Shown: positions 27,358 through 35,992 of the stretch, in pieces
Numbering within the stretch: the stretch's first letter is position 1
Layout: each line of letters opens with the position of its first letter
Assembly: GCF_028330765.1 (NCBI RefSeq)
Contig: NZ_JAQMTY010000061.1
Coordinates: 1 to 50,989 of the forward strand
From: Spirulina subsalsa CS-330
GTDB lineage: Bacteria > Cyanobacteriota > Cyanobacteriia > Cyanobacteriales > Spirulinaceae
Length of the DNA: 50,989 nt
Reading direction: 5' to 3'
The notes under the pieces: model-generated
The model's database searches: none
The model's input: only the letters and a program-made list of their open reading frames with translations
Told to the model about the DNA's origin: nothing
Program-made: the position numbers and the translations under genes

Positions 27358-28016
27358 AAGCCAAATTGGATCATCCGTGGTCGCCCACCGTTGCCGAGGC
27401 AAAACTGATCCAAACCGAGTTGCGATCGCAGGTGATCACCACCGATCGCCTCGGCAACGTGGAACGGGTGGCGGGTCTCGATGCCGGGTTTGATCGCGTC
27501 GCAGGCATCACCCGCGCGGCGGTGGTGGTGTTGAGTTTTCCCGCGTTGGAGGTGCTAGAAGAAGCGATCGCAGAGATTCCCACCACCTTCCCCTACGTGC
27601 CGGGCTATCTCTCCTTTCGGGAAGTGCCCGCTCTGTTAGCTGCCTTAGCGAAACTCACCCTCACCCCGGATCTGCTGCTCTGTGATGGCCAAGGCTACGC
27701 CCATCCGCGCCGCTTCGGCTTGGCCTGTCATTTGGGAGTGCTGTTGGACTGTCCGACGATTGGGGTGGCGAAGTCGCGGTTTATCGGCATCCATGGGGAA
27801 CCGGGACAGGAAAAGGGGGATTGGGTTCCATTGATGGACGGGGATGAAACGATTGGGGCCGTGGTGCGATCGCGCTCCCACACCAAACCCCTCTACATTT
27901 CCATCGGCCATCGCCTCAGCCTGCCCACCGCGATCGACTATGTGCTGCGCTGTACCCCCCAATACCGCCTCCCCGAAACCACCCGCCGCGCCGATCGCCT
28001 CTCGAAAACGGCCTAA
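27354..28016 (+). CDS. nfi: Endonuclease V (deoxyinosine 3' endonuclease)
   Basis: A DNA repair nuclease that nicks near deaminated adenine (inosine). The 220-residue length is normal. Family blocks include [10 protein letters not shown] (catalytic Asp near 43), [54 protein letters not shown] and [23 protein letters not shown]. It is coupled by a 4-bp overlap to the preceding sugar-type transporter, which gives no functional hint and probably only reflects gene packing. Confidence 0.95.
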   Translation: MKAKLDHPWSPTVAEAKLIQTELRSQVITTDRLGNVERVAGLDAGFDRVAGITRAAVVVLSFPALEVLEEAIAEIPTTFPYVPGYLSFREVPALLAALAKLTLTPDLLLCDGQGYAHPRRFGLACHLGVLLDCPTIGVAKSRFIGIHGEPGQEKGDWVPLMDGDETIGAVVRSRSHTKPLYISIGHRLSLPTAIDYVLRCTPQYRLPETTRRADRLSKTA

Positions 28017-28030
28017 CCGGGCAGCGGTCG

Positions 28031-28435
28031 TTATGAAGCGATCGCGGTCAATCCGTTAAACACCGGGGATGTTTGCGAAGCCATCAACACCAATTGCGCC
28101 GGAATCGTGGCGATGTTAGCCGTGAGACGGATCGCCGGGGGGAGTTGAACCTGGGTAATGGCGTGATCGTGGGGGCGTGCCCAGCCACAGGGAAACCAAC
28201 GACCCCACCCGTAGCGGCATTCCTGGGGATTGAAATGCACCATCACCACACAACAACGACTCGACTGTTTAGGCGACATCATCGCGGGATAGAGCACACC
28301 GTGAATACCATAATCACAATTGTGGCGGAGTTCACGGGGTTTGAAATGGACTTGGAGGGTGAGAGTGGTGCGATCGCACCCACTGGGCCTAATCGAAGGC
28401 TGAGCATTAGAGAGATGGAGGAGTTTTAAGTAAGC
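28031..28435 (-). CDS. Small Cys/His-containing protein of unknown function
   Basis: A 134-residue protein (MAYLKLLHLS start). The middle holds an unusual density of Cys, His and Trp: LRHNCDYGIHGVLYP, SSRCCVVMVHFNPQECRYGWGRWFPCGWARPHDH. Codon use and HIP1 content match its neighbours, which supports a real gene, but no family was recognised. The Cys/His spacing could suit a metal site. The frame is open to 28468 with another ATG, so the start is uncertain. It converges on endonuclease V with 14 bp between the stops. Confidence 0.55.
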   Translation of the reverse strand, partial: AYLKLLHLSNAQPSIRPSGCDRTTLTLQVHFKPRELRHNCDYGIHGVLYPAMMSPKQSSRCCVVMVHFNPQECRYGWGRWFPCGWARPHDHAITQVQLPPAIRLTANIATIPAQLVLMASQTSPVFNGLTAIAS

Positions 28436-28626
28436 CATAGTTAAGGATGTACAAGACCAGCGGTACATCTTGACGCTAATGGTGCGATCGCCCCACCGAC
28501 AAGATCAGCCATTATGCTGAGAATCTGATCTTGACAATCCGGAAATCATGATCAATGCAGCCTCAGCAGACTATGCCCATCTAATCCCAGCCAGAAATCT
28601 GCCCTTGTTACTTTTTTTAGATGTTT

Positions 28627-29901
28627 TTAGCAGTCTATTATGTTGTGCTTGATAAAATCTTTTAATATTGCTTTTACAACAGGAACAGATACACCATTTC
28701 CCATTTGTTTATAAACAGCATCATCATTATCTAGTAGCTTATAGCTGTCGGGATAGCCTTGTAACCTGGCGCATTCTCTTGGCGTTATACGTCTAGGAAT
28801 ATTATTTTGCACGATGCCTAATCTGTTCGAGTCGGAGGCAGTAAGAGTGATAGAAATACCATCAGGATCAAGAAACTTAAATATCTCAAATGACATGTTT
28901 CCAGAGACCGGGTCATATTTACCTTCATGACAACCTAAATACCCTTTTTTTATCAATGACCTGGTTACTTCTTCAAAGTTTTCATCGTGATAAAAAGTCA
29001 ATATTTGATCTTTAGTTAATTTTTTGCCATCTTGATTTTTTCCGAATTTTTTTTTCCTGCGATTCTCAATAAGTAAATTCATGAAATTGATTTCTTGCGA
29101 AGTACATTCACCTTTTAATCCTAGCTGCCAAGAGTGTAATGATTTTCCTCCTCTGTAGTCTATGAGTCTATAGCCATGAAGCTTATTGAAGTTATTACCT
29201 ATTACCTTTCGTAGTTTTTCAATAAAGTCCTCAGAACAGGAATACTTTGGATTAGGACTATCTTCCAATATATCTTTCACCGTTAAAAATTGTGCTTCTT
29301 TATTGTCAAATAGAGACATTTGATACCATTCTTTATGCCTTTTGAATTTATGTGTATCAGATGCTCCTTTATTACTATTAATTGTTAGTCTAACTGCTTG
29401 CTTGAAAGCACCTAAAATGTAAACTCTGACTCTGTTCTGAGGCACACCATGATTGCTGGAATTAAGCAGTCGATATTCAACGGAATAATTTAGTTTTCTT
29501 AATCTATCAATGATGGTCTCAAAAGTTCTGCCATAATCATGCGTCATCAATCCTTCGACATTTTCTAACAAAAAGTATAATGGCCTTTTTTGCAGCAATA
29601 TCCTTTCTATATCAAAAAACAAAGTTCCTCTTGTGTCAGCAAACCCTTGCTTATTACCCCCATAAGAAAAAGGCTGACAAGGAAAACCAGCTAGCAGAAA
29701 ATCAAAATCTGGAAACTCAGTAACTTTAGTTATGTCAGAATGAGGATTGACACCAAAATTGATCTCATAAGACAAGCAAGAATCTTTATTTATCTCAGAA
29801 CTATACACACACTCATGATTAATACAAAGTTCATTACAAGCCTGCTCAAAAGCTAAGCGCATTCCACCTGTTCCTGCAAATAAATCTATAAACTTAATCA
29901 A
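28627..29901 (-). CDS. C5-cytosine DNA methyltransferase of a restriction-modification system
   Basis: A 424-residue Dcm-type methyltransferase that methylates cytosine in DNA. Motif I is IDLFAGTGGMRLAFE (about 5-19), motif IV FPCQPFSYGG with catalytic Cys75, motif VI ENVEGL (about 113), motif VIII near QNRVRVYILG, and the C-terminal motifs IX-X RRITPRECARLQGYPDSY and YKQMGNGVSVPVVKAI. The target-recognition region (about 180-330) is unusual in length. The gene overlaps the upstream restriction gene by 8 bp. It is AT-rich with no HIP1 site, unlike its surroundings, indicating recent transfer. The recognition sequence cannot be read from the protein. Confidence 0.95.
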   Translation of the reverse strand: MIKFIDLFAGTGGMRLAFEQACNELCINHECVYSSEINKDSCLSYEINFGVNPHSDITKVTEFPDFDFLLAGFPCQPFSYGGNKQGFADTRGTLFFDIERILLQKRPLYFLLENVEGLMTHDYGRTFETIIDRLRKLNYSVEYRLLNSSNHGVPQNRVRVYILGAFKQAVRLTINSNKGASDTHKFKRHKEWYQMSLFDNKEAQFLTVKDILEDSPNPKYSCSEDFIEKLRKVIGNNFNKLHGYRLIDYRGGKSLHSWQLGLKGECTSQEINFMNLLIENRRKKKFGKNQDGKKLTKDQILTFYHDENFEEVTRSLIKKGYLGCHEGKYDPVSGNMSFEIFKFLDPDGISITLTASDSNRLGIVQNNIPRRITPRECARLQGYPDSYKLLDNDDAVYKQMGNGVSVPVVKAILKDFIKHNIIDC

Positions 29902-30916
29902 GTTCCTCTCCTATCCATCTTGATAAAATTGCAAACTCTTTTTTAGAATAAGCAATAGTACAATCGCTGTTTGAACAGATAGTTGATACGGCAGACTTTC
30001 TTTGGAAATTTCCTGCCCCATCTAAAATATAAGCAATCTTATGCCCATTAGCGTGCATCAAATTGAAGCGATCAACAGCTTGTCCCGATTTGCGTTCAAT
30101 AGTGCTATTCGTTGTAACTTGAAAGCTAATTTCTATTCCAATTTTCTTTCCTTGTTTTTCTACAACAATATCAAACGGCATTCCTCCTTTCTTGTTATAT
30201 CCTTTTAAATTGATATAACCATTACTTGTTACACGGAAATCATCACCAAGTGAATCTCTAAGATAATCAAAAACTTCTCTTTGGGCAAGCTGACCTAATG
30301 AGTTTGCATTGGCTCCACCAGTTATTCTGCTAACATTTATATAGCGCTCTTTGACATACTTCTCCAGGATACTTGTTGTACCAAGTAAGGTTCCAATTTC
30401 ACAAGAAGATAAGCCTGCTTCATCACTCACTGTAGACGTAGACCCAAACATTAGAATGATGATGATATCTTTATAGATACCGGATATTTTTTTCTTTTTA
30501 CGTAATCCATCACCATCTATGAATAATTTTTTATTATTCAATCCACGAACAGGAAGCGTTTCAAAAGAATACCGGTATTGCGTAGATTTCCAAATAAAAT
30601 CAATAGAAAACTCATTTTCGCTTGACTGAAAAATAGATTGAAATGATCTACCAAGCCTTTGAATGGGTTCTCCTCCATAGTCAGCCAAAACACATAAATG
30701 CTTTACAAAAAGATTTGCAGGGAATTCAGATGCAGAAATCAAATCAAATACTTGAAAGGGGGATTTTTTTGATAAAGAAATGATCTTCAAAAAATCATCT
30801 TGGGTTTTGAGCAACTCAGGAATAATACTAATTGATGCATTTTGTTGATTTAAATGATCAGGCCACCAGAAGATAGCATGATCTTCTAATTCTTGAATGC
30901 TCCGATTGTATTTCAT
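29894..30916 (-). CDS. Probable type II restriction endonuclease
   Basis: A 340-residue protein overlapping the cytosine methyltransferase gene by 8 bp, in the order restriction-then-methylase on the minus strand. The C-terminal half carries a plausible PD-(D/E)XK core: a strand GMPFDIVV with Asp249, then IGIEISFQ with Glu262, where the usual Lys is replaced by Ser. A preceding GGANANSLGQLAQREVFDYLRDSLG helix resembles those of such nucleases. The first half has no recognised domain and may form the DNA-recognition part. Like its partner it is AT-rich and HIP1-free. Assignment rests on context and the weak motif. Confidence 0.75.
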   Translation of the reverse strand: MKYNRSIQELEDHAIFWWPDHLNQQNASISIIPELLKTQDDFLKIISLSKKSPFQVFDLISASEFPANLFVKHLCVLADYGGEPIQRLGRSFQSIFQSSENEFSIDFIWKSTQYRYSFETLPVRGLNNKKLFIDGDGLRKKKKISGIYKDIIIILMFGSTSTVSDEAGLSSCEIGTLLGTTSILEKYVKERYINVSRITGGANANSLGQLAQREVFDYLRDSLGDDFRVTSNGYINLKGYNKKGGMPFDIVVEKQGKKIGIEISFQVTTNSTIERKSGQAVDRFNLMHANGHKIAYILDGAGNFQRKSAVSTICSNSDCTIAYSKKEFAILSRWIGEELD

Positions 30917-31068
30917 CTATCATCCTTATTCTTTGCTTGATTATTCTCAATTCAGTAACTGCTATTCCAATATAGCAATATTCACTTACTTACTTGAGTA
31001 ACCACAATAAATAAAACTTATTGAAAATAAGGCATTACGCTTGGCTTTAGATGATATTTCTATTTTCC

Positions 31069-32232
31069 CTAGAGAGAACCCCATTGGCTGTAGTTGTATT
31101 CCACCAACGGCACTCCCACCACCTCGCTATAGAGGTGCTCTAGGCGAGTGATATTGTAATGGAGCGTGTAGCGATCGAGCACCCGTTCTCGCGCCTTTTG
31201 TCCCAACAATTTCACCAATTCCGGATGATCGCGGCAAATCGGCAGCAGGGTTTTTAACTGGCCCGTCACATCATGGGTATCCATCACCATCCCCGCTCCT
31301 TGGTCAATCACTTCCCCATCCGCCCCGGCATCGGTGGCAATGCACGCCACCCCGCAGGCCATCGCCTCTAACAGAGCGAGGGATAACCCCTCCACCAAGG
31401 ACGGCAAGATAAACACATCCGCCGCCCGCAAAATCTCAATCCGCCGCTGCTCGTCCGCCTCGTAGCCGTACCAGATGATCCCATCTTGGGGGCCGTACAA
31501 CTGTTTCAAGGATGCCGCGAGGGGGCCATCGCCGACGATCAGGAGTTTTGTCCGGGGGCCCATGGGGGTCTGTTTCCAGGCTTTTAACAGGGCCTCCACA
31601 TTTTTTTCCGTCGCAATCCGCCCCATGTAGAGGTAGAGGCGGTCGGCGTTGAGTTGGGCTTTGAGGGGGGAGGGGGCGGGAAAGTATTTTTGAATATCCA
31701 CGCCGTTGGGGATGATCGTGACGCGGCTATCGGGTACACCTAAACGGACGAGGAGGTCTTTTTGAATGTTGGAAAAGACGATGACGCGATCGTAGTTGGC
31801 GAGAAATGGGGCGTAGAACTGATAGGTGAGGTATTGGGTGCTGGATTTGAGGTTGCGGATTTTGCTGTCAAAGGGGGGGTGGAAGGTGGCCACGAGGGGA
31901 ATATTCAACGCGGTGCAAATGTCCGGGAGGCGAAAATCCAGGGTCGAGAGGGTGAGGGAGGCATGGACGAGATCGGGCTTGAGGTGTTGGAGCGATCGCA
32001 TCAAAACCCGACTCGATTTGGGGGTTGGAATGGTGTAAACCTGGGATTTGTAGAGAAAGGGCAGGGCAATTTCTGCACAGGAGGAACTGGCCGGAGCGTG
32101 AGCCGCTTCCGGCTGGGCAAAATGGAGAAAACTAACCGGATGCCCCCGATCTAAAAGTGCATTGGTAACCTCTCGGCCATAGGTGACATTGCCACAAAAC
32201 GGCGTTTTTTTTCCCAACCAAGCAATGTGCAT
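31069..32232 (-). CDS. GT4 glycosyltransferase, candidate digalactosyldiacylglycerol synthase
   Basis: A 387-residue GT4 enzyme. The N-terminus MHIAWLGKKTPFCGNVTYGREVTNALLDRGHPVSFLHFA and the block ALNIPLVATFHPPFDSKIRNLKSSTQYL are what I recall of cyanobacterial DgdA (Synechocystis slr1508), which adds galactose to monogalactosyldiacylglycerol to make the thylakoid lipid DGDG; this recall could not be checked by a search. Donor-domain motifs include VIPNGVDIQKYF, YMGRIATEKNVEALL, and the E-x7-E motif in VEGLSLALLEAMACGVACIATDAGADGE. No transmembrane segment is seen. It lies 51 bp downstream of the MFS gene on the same strand and may belong to the recO-MFS unit. Confidence 0.85.
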   Translation of the reverse strand: MHIAWLGKKTPFCGNVTYGREVTNALLDRGHPVSFLHFAQPEAAHAPASSSCAEIALPFLYKSQVYTIPTPKSSRVLMRSLQHLKPDLVHASLTLSTLDFRLPDICTALNIPLVATFHPPFDSKIRNLKSSTQYLTYQFYAPFLANYDRVIVFSNIQKDLLVRLGVPDSRVTIIPNGVDIQKYFPAPSPLKAQLNADRLYLYMGRIATEKNVEALLKAWKQTPMGPRTKLLIVGDGPLAASLKQLYGPQDGIIWYGYEADEQRRIEILRAADVFILPSLVEGLSLALLEAMACGVACIATDAGADGEVIDQGAGMVMDTHDVTGQLKTLLPICRDHPELVKLLGQKARERVLDRYTLHYNITRLEHLYSEVVGVPLVEYNYSQWGSL

Positions 32233-32283
32233 GCATTCAGAGGAGTGGGCGCAGACTGTTCGTTAAGGAACGCAACATTTGCC

Positions 32284-33702
32284 CTAACTTTCCGTAACAT
32301 TTGTTGATGTTGATGGTACCACGCCGCTACGGGAAATAGACCAACTCAGCAAGCCTCCGAGCAAGACAAGGAGAGCTAAAGCGTTTAAAACCGGCTGTAA
32401 TCCCCAAATTGCCGCCGCTACCCCGGCTAAGGCGAGGGGAAGGGAGAGGGCAATGTTCACTGCATTGTTTTGCAACCCAAAGACTTTGCCGCGCAGGGCC
32501 TCAGGGGTTTCCGATTGAATCGTGGTTTGCATCGGCACGCCCACGAACGCGCCAAAGAAGCCCAGGGCAGCGGTGGCCAGGAGTGCGCCCACCAGTTGGG
32601 TACTCCACCAAGACAGGCCAAATAATGAGGCGGCCATCCCCAGGCTACCGAGGAAGGTGAGGGAGAGATGGGGGAAGCGTTGACCCCAATGGCCCAAGAT
32701 AAACGCCCCGATCGCCATGCCCACACCCCCAGAGGCGAGGAGAAAGCCGAATTGCTCCGGTTTGAGGCCGGGAATATCGGCGGTGAGGGGGACGGCGAGG
32801 ACGGCGAGGGCGGCAAAGACGCTAAACAGGATGATGAGCTGCACCATGGCGTTGCGGACATGGTGATGGTCTTGGAGGTATTGCACGCCGTCCCGAATGT
32901 CTTGGAGGACGTGGGGCCGTTCAATATCTAAGCTGTCGGCGGTTTCGCCGGTTTTGAGGCAGAGGAGCAGGAGACCGGCGATCGCATAGGCTCCGCCGAC
33001 GAGCAATTCGCGCCCAAATGTCCAGTGAGGATTCAGGCTTTGGATGCTGCTTTGCACGAGGGCGAGGAGGGGTTCACCAACGGCAAAGCCGACGATCAGC
33101 AGCACCATCATTGTGGTGGTGTAGAGGGAGTTGGCGGGGAGCAGTTGCGATCGCGGCACAATCAACGGAATCGCCGTCTGTTCTGCCGGCGCAAAAAACT
33201 GCGTCAGGGTAGAGACCAAAAACGTAATCACCAGCAAACCCACAAACCCGATGGGAACCGTCCACACCTTGCCCCAATCCTGCGTTATCCACAGCAAACC
33301 AGGAATCAACAGCACCAAGCCGCCGCGCCACAGATTCGTCCACACCAACACATCCCGCTTTACCCAGCGATCCACATAGACCCCCGCCAACGACCCAAAC
33401 AACACCGCCGGAATCGTAAAGGCAATCATCACCGCCGACACCCAATTGCTAATAAAGTCCTCGTTGGCGTGGAAATGGCTACTGATCAAGGCGATCATCA
33501 AGACTAAATACACCTTGTCGGCTAATTGCGAAAAGATTTGCCCACTCCACAGCACCAGAAAGCGACGATTCCGGAGGATGGGGCCAAAGCCGGGGCCATG
33601 GTCGGGGGAGGGGGTTAGGTCTATTTCAGAATCACGATCAGGATCACGGTCAGGGGATGCCATGGGCAATTCCATTGCATCGGTGTCGTCAAGGGTGCGC
33701 AT
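32284..33702 (-). CDS. MFS transporter (EntS/drug-exporter type)
   Basis: A 472-residue inner membrane protein. A polar, acidic N-terminal tail of about 45 residues precedes 12 hydrophobic segments. The region FRFLVLWSGQIFSQLADKVYLVLMIALI and AGVYVDRWVKRDVLVWTNLWRG fits the MFS_3/EntS group of exporters. The substrate is unknown. It is 35 bp downstream of recO. The start could also be one of two later ATG codons (residues 10 or 14), since no ribosome site is evident. Confidence 0.88.
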   Translation of the reverse strand: MRTLDDTDAMELPMASPDRDPDRDSEIDLTPSPDHGPGFGPILRNRRFLVLWSGQIFSQLADKVYLVLMIALISSHFHANEDFISNWVSAVMIAFTIPAVLFGSLAGVYVDRWVKRDVLVWTNLWRGGLVLLIPGLLWITQDWGKVWTVPIGFVGLLVITFLVSTLTQFFAPAEQTAIPLIVPRSQLLPANSLYTTTMMVLLIVGFAVGEPLLALVQSSIQSLNPHWTFGRELLVGGAYAIAGLLLLCLKTGETADSLDIERPHVLQDIRDGVQYLQDHHHVRNAMVQLIILFSVFAALAVLAVPLTADIPGLKPEQFGFLLASGGVGMAIGAFILGHWGQRFPHLSLTFLGSLGMAASLFGLSWWSTQLVGALLATAALGFFGAFVGVPMQTTIQSETPEALRGKVFGLQNNAVNIALSLPLALAGVAAAIWGLQPVLNALALLVLLGGLLSWSISRSGVVPSTSTNVTES

Positions 33703-33737
33703 AAGACTGATTGAAACAACAGAGTTTTAGATGTTTC

Positions 33738-34535
33738 TTAAAACTCTTCTATGAATAAGGTATCAAGTAATGCAGCCGAACGAATGACATTGCCGAAGTG
33801 ATATTGCGTATATTGCCGCAGGATGCGCTCGATGCCGCGCCAGGCAAGGGTGCTGCCAAGCTGGGGGGAGGCGATTAAGTCGGGGTGGGTTTGGCTGAGT
33901 TGTTGGAGGAGATAGGTTTCAATGTTGGTGAGGTAGGCATGGCAGCGGATCGCGGCGGGTGGGGGGAGAAGGACGAGGCCGCCTTGGTCGAAGTCAATGC
34001 CGACGCGCCAGCGGGGATTATCCAGGGGGGGCGCGATCGCTGCCCCCGTCACGCAACAGATATCCCATTGCGGCGCAATCCCGCCCCAGTGCAGCAGGTG
34101 GATCACGCCTTGGGTGAGTTGGGCGACGCGGGTATCGAGGGAGGCGGTGGGGTTGAGGTGGGTGAGGAGGGTGAGGTGTTGGATCAGGAGGTGGTAGAGG
34201 TCGGCGGGGCTGTGGTCGCTCTGGGCGAGGGTGAGGACGAGTTCGGCCCAATATTGCGCGATCGCTAATTTTGCCAAGTCTCGACTGAGGGGCGCGAAGG
34301 ATTCCCGCGTTTCCGCTTGGATCACCCGGTCGAGCGATCGCCCCTGCACCACGAGCAGATCATTGACCACAAACAACTCCAGCCGCCCCCGGAGGGACGA
34401 CTTCGGTTTTCGCGCTCCTGGCACCACGGCCCGCAGTAAACCGCGATCGGGCGAAAGGATCGTGACGAGGCGATCGCTTTCGCCCATGGCCATCCCCTTC
34501 AAGACAATGCCCGTGGCGGTATAGGTGCGACTCAT
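33738..34535 (-). CDS. recO: DNA repair protein RecO
   Basis: A recombination mediator that helps load RecA on gapped DNA. The 265-residue length is normal. An OB-fold N-terminus (about 1-80) reads SRTYTATGIVLKGMAMGESDRLVTILSPDRGLLRAVVPGARKPKSSLRGRLELF, the classic RecO opening. A helical domain follows, and the usual zinc-finger region is reduced, with only the CCVTG Cys pair near 160. It starts the minus-strand unit recO-MFS-glycosyltransferase, with the beta-barrel protein gene 34 bp upstream. Confidence 0.95.
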   Translation of the reverse strand: MSRTYTATGIVLKGMAMGESDRLVTILSPDRGLLRAVVPGARKPKSSLRGRLELFVVNDLLVVQGRSLDRVIQAETRESFAPLSRDLAKLAIAQYWAELVLTLAQSDHSPADLYHLLIQHLTLLTHLNPTASLDTRVAQLTQGVIHLLHWGGIAPQWDICCVTGAAIAPPLDNPRWRVGIDFDQGGLVLLPPPAAIRCHAYLTNIETYLLQQLSQTHPDLIASPQLGSTLAWRGIERILRQYTQYHFGNVIRSAALLDTLFIEEF

Positions 34536-34569
34536 GGCGATCGCGCCCAGCGTTTAACCAAAACAACCC

Positions 34570-35424
34570 CTAGCGATTGGAGAAAATATAACCCACCCCA
34601 ATCACAATGCCAAACTCCGCATCATCGCCCAAAAAGCCCACATTTAACCCGGCATTGGCGACCCACTTATCGTTAAATCGCACATCCAGGCCACCGGTAA
34701 TCATTGGGCCGACGTTATTATCTACCCCTTCATCGGCGGCGGTGTCATTGGTGGTGAACACCACGCCACCCCCCACATAGGGACGGAGTAGAGCGGCTTC
34801 AAAGGGGTCTACATTGGGCACGGTAAAGTCGTAGGTGACCGGCACGAGGATCGCCACATTTTCCCCAATAATGGCCCCGGGCCGGAGCGACAGATTATCC
34901 CCGATCGCAATTTTAGAAATCACCGCAAAAGAGGTATCACCAATGTCAGTATCGCCCTCTAGTCCTAAATTGATCCCCGCCCCCACATAGCTCCAGGGGC
35001 GATTCACAAAGAGATTGCGATTCACCTGGGCGACTTCTGGGGGGGCCGTTGTGGCCGTGGTGGGCATCGTGTCGGTGCTGTAACTGGTCAGCGCGATCGC
35101 TGAGGTTTTGTCGGTGGCCAGATCCGCCAAACTGAGAAATTCGACCTTTGCGTCGTTTTTGGCGGGGGCTTGGTGGTGGGTGGGAATCGCGGTGCGGGTG
35201 GGAAGCGCGATCGCAGAATTGGGCATTGGTTCAGGCCCAGGGATCACGGTGGGGAGTGGCTCCGTCAGGCCACTTTCCGGAAAGGGGAGCGGGGTCGCGA
35301 CCGCCTCAGCGGTCATCGGCTCTTCCGGGAACGGGAGCGGTTCGGCCTGGGCCATGGAGGGAAACACGACGGACGCAATCACACCGGAACTAATTGCGAT
35401 CGCGGTTAATACGGTTGAGTTCAT
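34570..35424 (-). CDS. Outer-membrane beta-barrel protein
   Basis: A 284-residue exported protein. The signal peptide ends near SMAQA (about residue 27). A Pro-rich, low-complexity linker of about 110 residues includes repeated PLPFPE blocks. The C-terminal 140 residues form a predicted beta-barrel with alternating strands (SYVGAGINLGLEG, LRPYVGGGVVFTT, WVANAGLNVGFLG) and end in aromatic-flanked IGVGYIFSNR. Function is unknown; similar small barrels are common surface proteins. The ATG at 35424 has GAGGAG eight bases upstream and is preferred to GTG 35433. Confidence 0.82.
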   Translation of the reverse strand: MNSTVLTAIAISSGVIASVVFPSMAQAEPLPFPEEPMTAEAVATPLPFPESGLTEPLPTVIPGPEPMPNSAIALPTRTAIPTHHQAPAKNDAKVEFLSLADLATDKTSAIALTSYSTDTMPTTATTAPPEVAQVNRNLFVNRPWSYVGAGINLGLEGDTDIGDTSFAVISKIAIGDNLSLRPGAIIGENVAILVPVTYDFTVPNVDPFEAALLRPYVGGGVVFTTNDTAADEGVDNNVGPMITGGLDVRFNDKWVANAGLNVGFLGDDAEFGIVIGVGYIFSNR

Positions 35425-35635
35425 TCTGGTCACTCCTCATGCGAAAAATACGTGCAGGATACACCTTGCTCCTAGTGTACGTGCCAACGCCCAATTCTGA
35501 GACCGAGCAATGGCCAGGATCGACCCGATCCCGATCAAATGATGACACCGGATCAGATGCGTCTGTTCTCCCCTCGCCCGGAGTAACAGAGATGGCAACA
35601 GGGCCTAGAATGAAGAAAAACGCCGTCCTTGCGCT

Positions 35636-35962
35636 ATGAATTCACCCGACTTCCAACACCAGAAACGCCGCGTTGAGACGAAAACAGAACCAACGCCCAA
35701 GGCGATGCCCATGGGAACCTTTCGGATTAACTTCATCCTGAACCAAGCCCAGCGGTGGTTTGACGGTTTGCCGCCCTTGGGCAAGTTGTTCATTGTGTTA
35801 TTGGGAACCTTTGTGGTGCTCTCGATCCTCAATACCGTGCTGCGCATTTTGAGCGCGTTAGTGGTGGTGGGGGTGATTGCGATCGCCGTTTACGCCGGCT
35901 ATCAATTTTTCAAAACCGCCGAAGCCGAGCAAACCCCCCCGCCGGATTCCGGTCAGTCCTAA
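35636..35962 (+). CDS. Small membrane protein of unknown function
   Basis: A 108-residue protein with a polar, basic N-terminus, two adjoining hydrophobic segments (about residues 50-68 and 69-90: KLFIVLLGTFVVLSI, LSALVVVGVIAIAVYAGY) and a short acidic, Pro-rich tail. It has the look of the small hairpin membrane proteins conserved among cyanobacteria. No domain is recognised. It converges on the sensor kinase gene. Confidence 0.7.
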   Translation: MNSPDFQHQKRRVETKTEPTPKAMPMGTFRINFILNQAQRWFDGLPPLGKLFIVLLGTFVVLSILNTVLRILSALVVVGVIAIAVYAGYQFFKTAEAEQTPPPDSGQS

Positions 35963-35992
35963 CCCGATCGCCCCTTGCCTGGGGCGTTCCCC

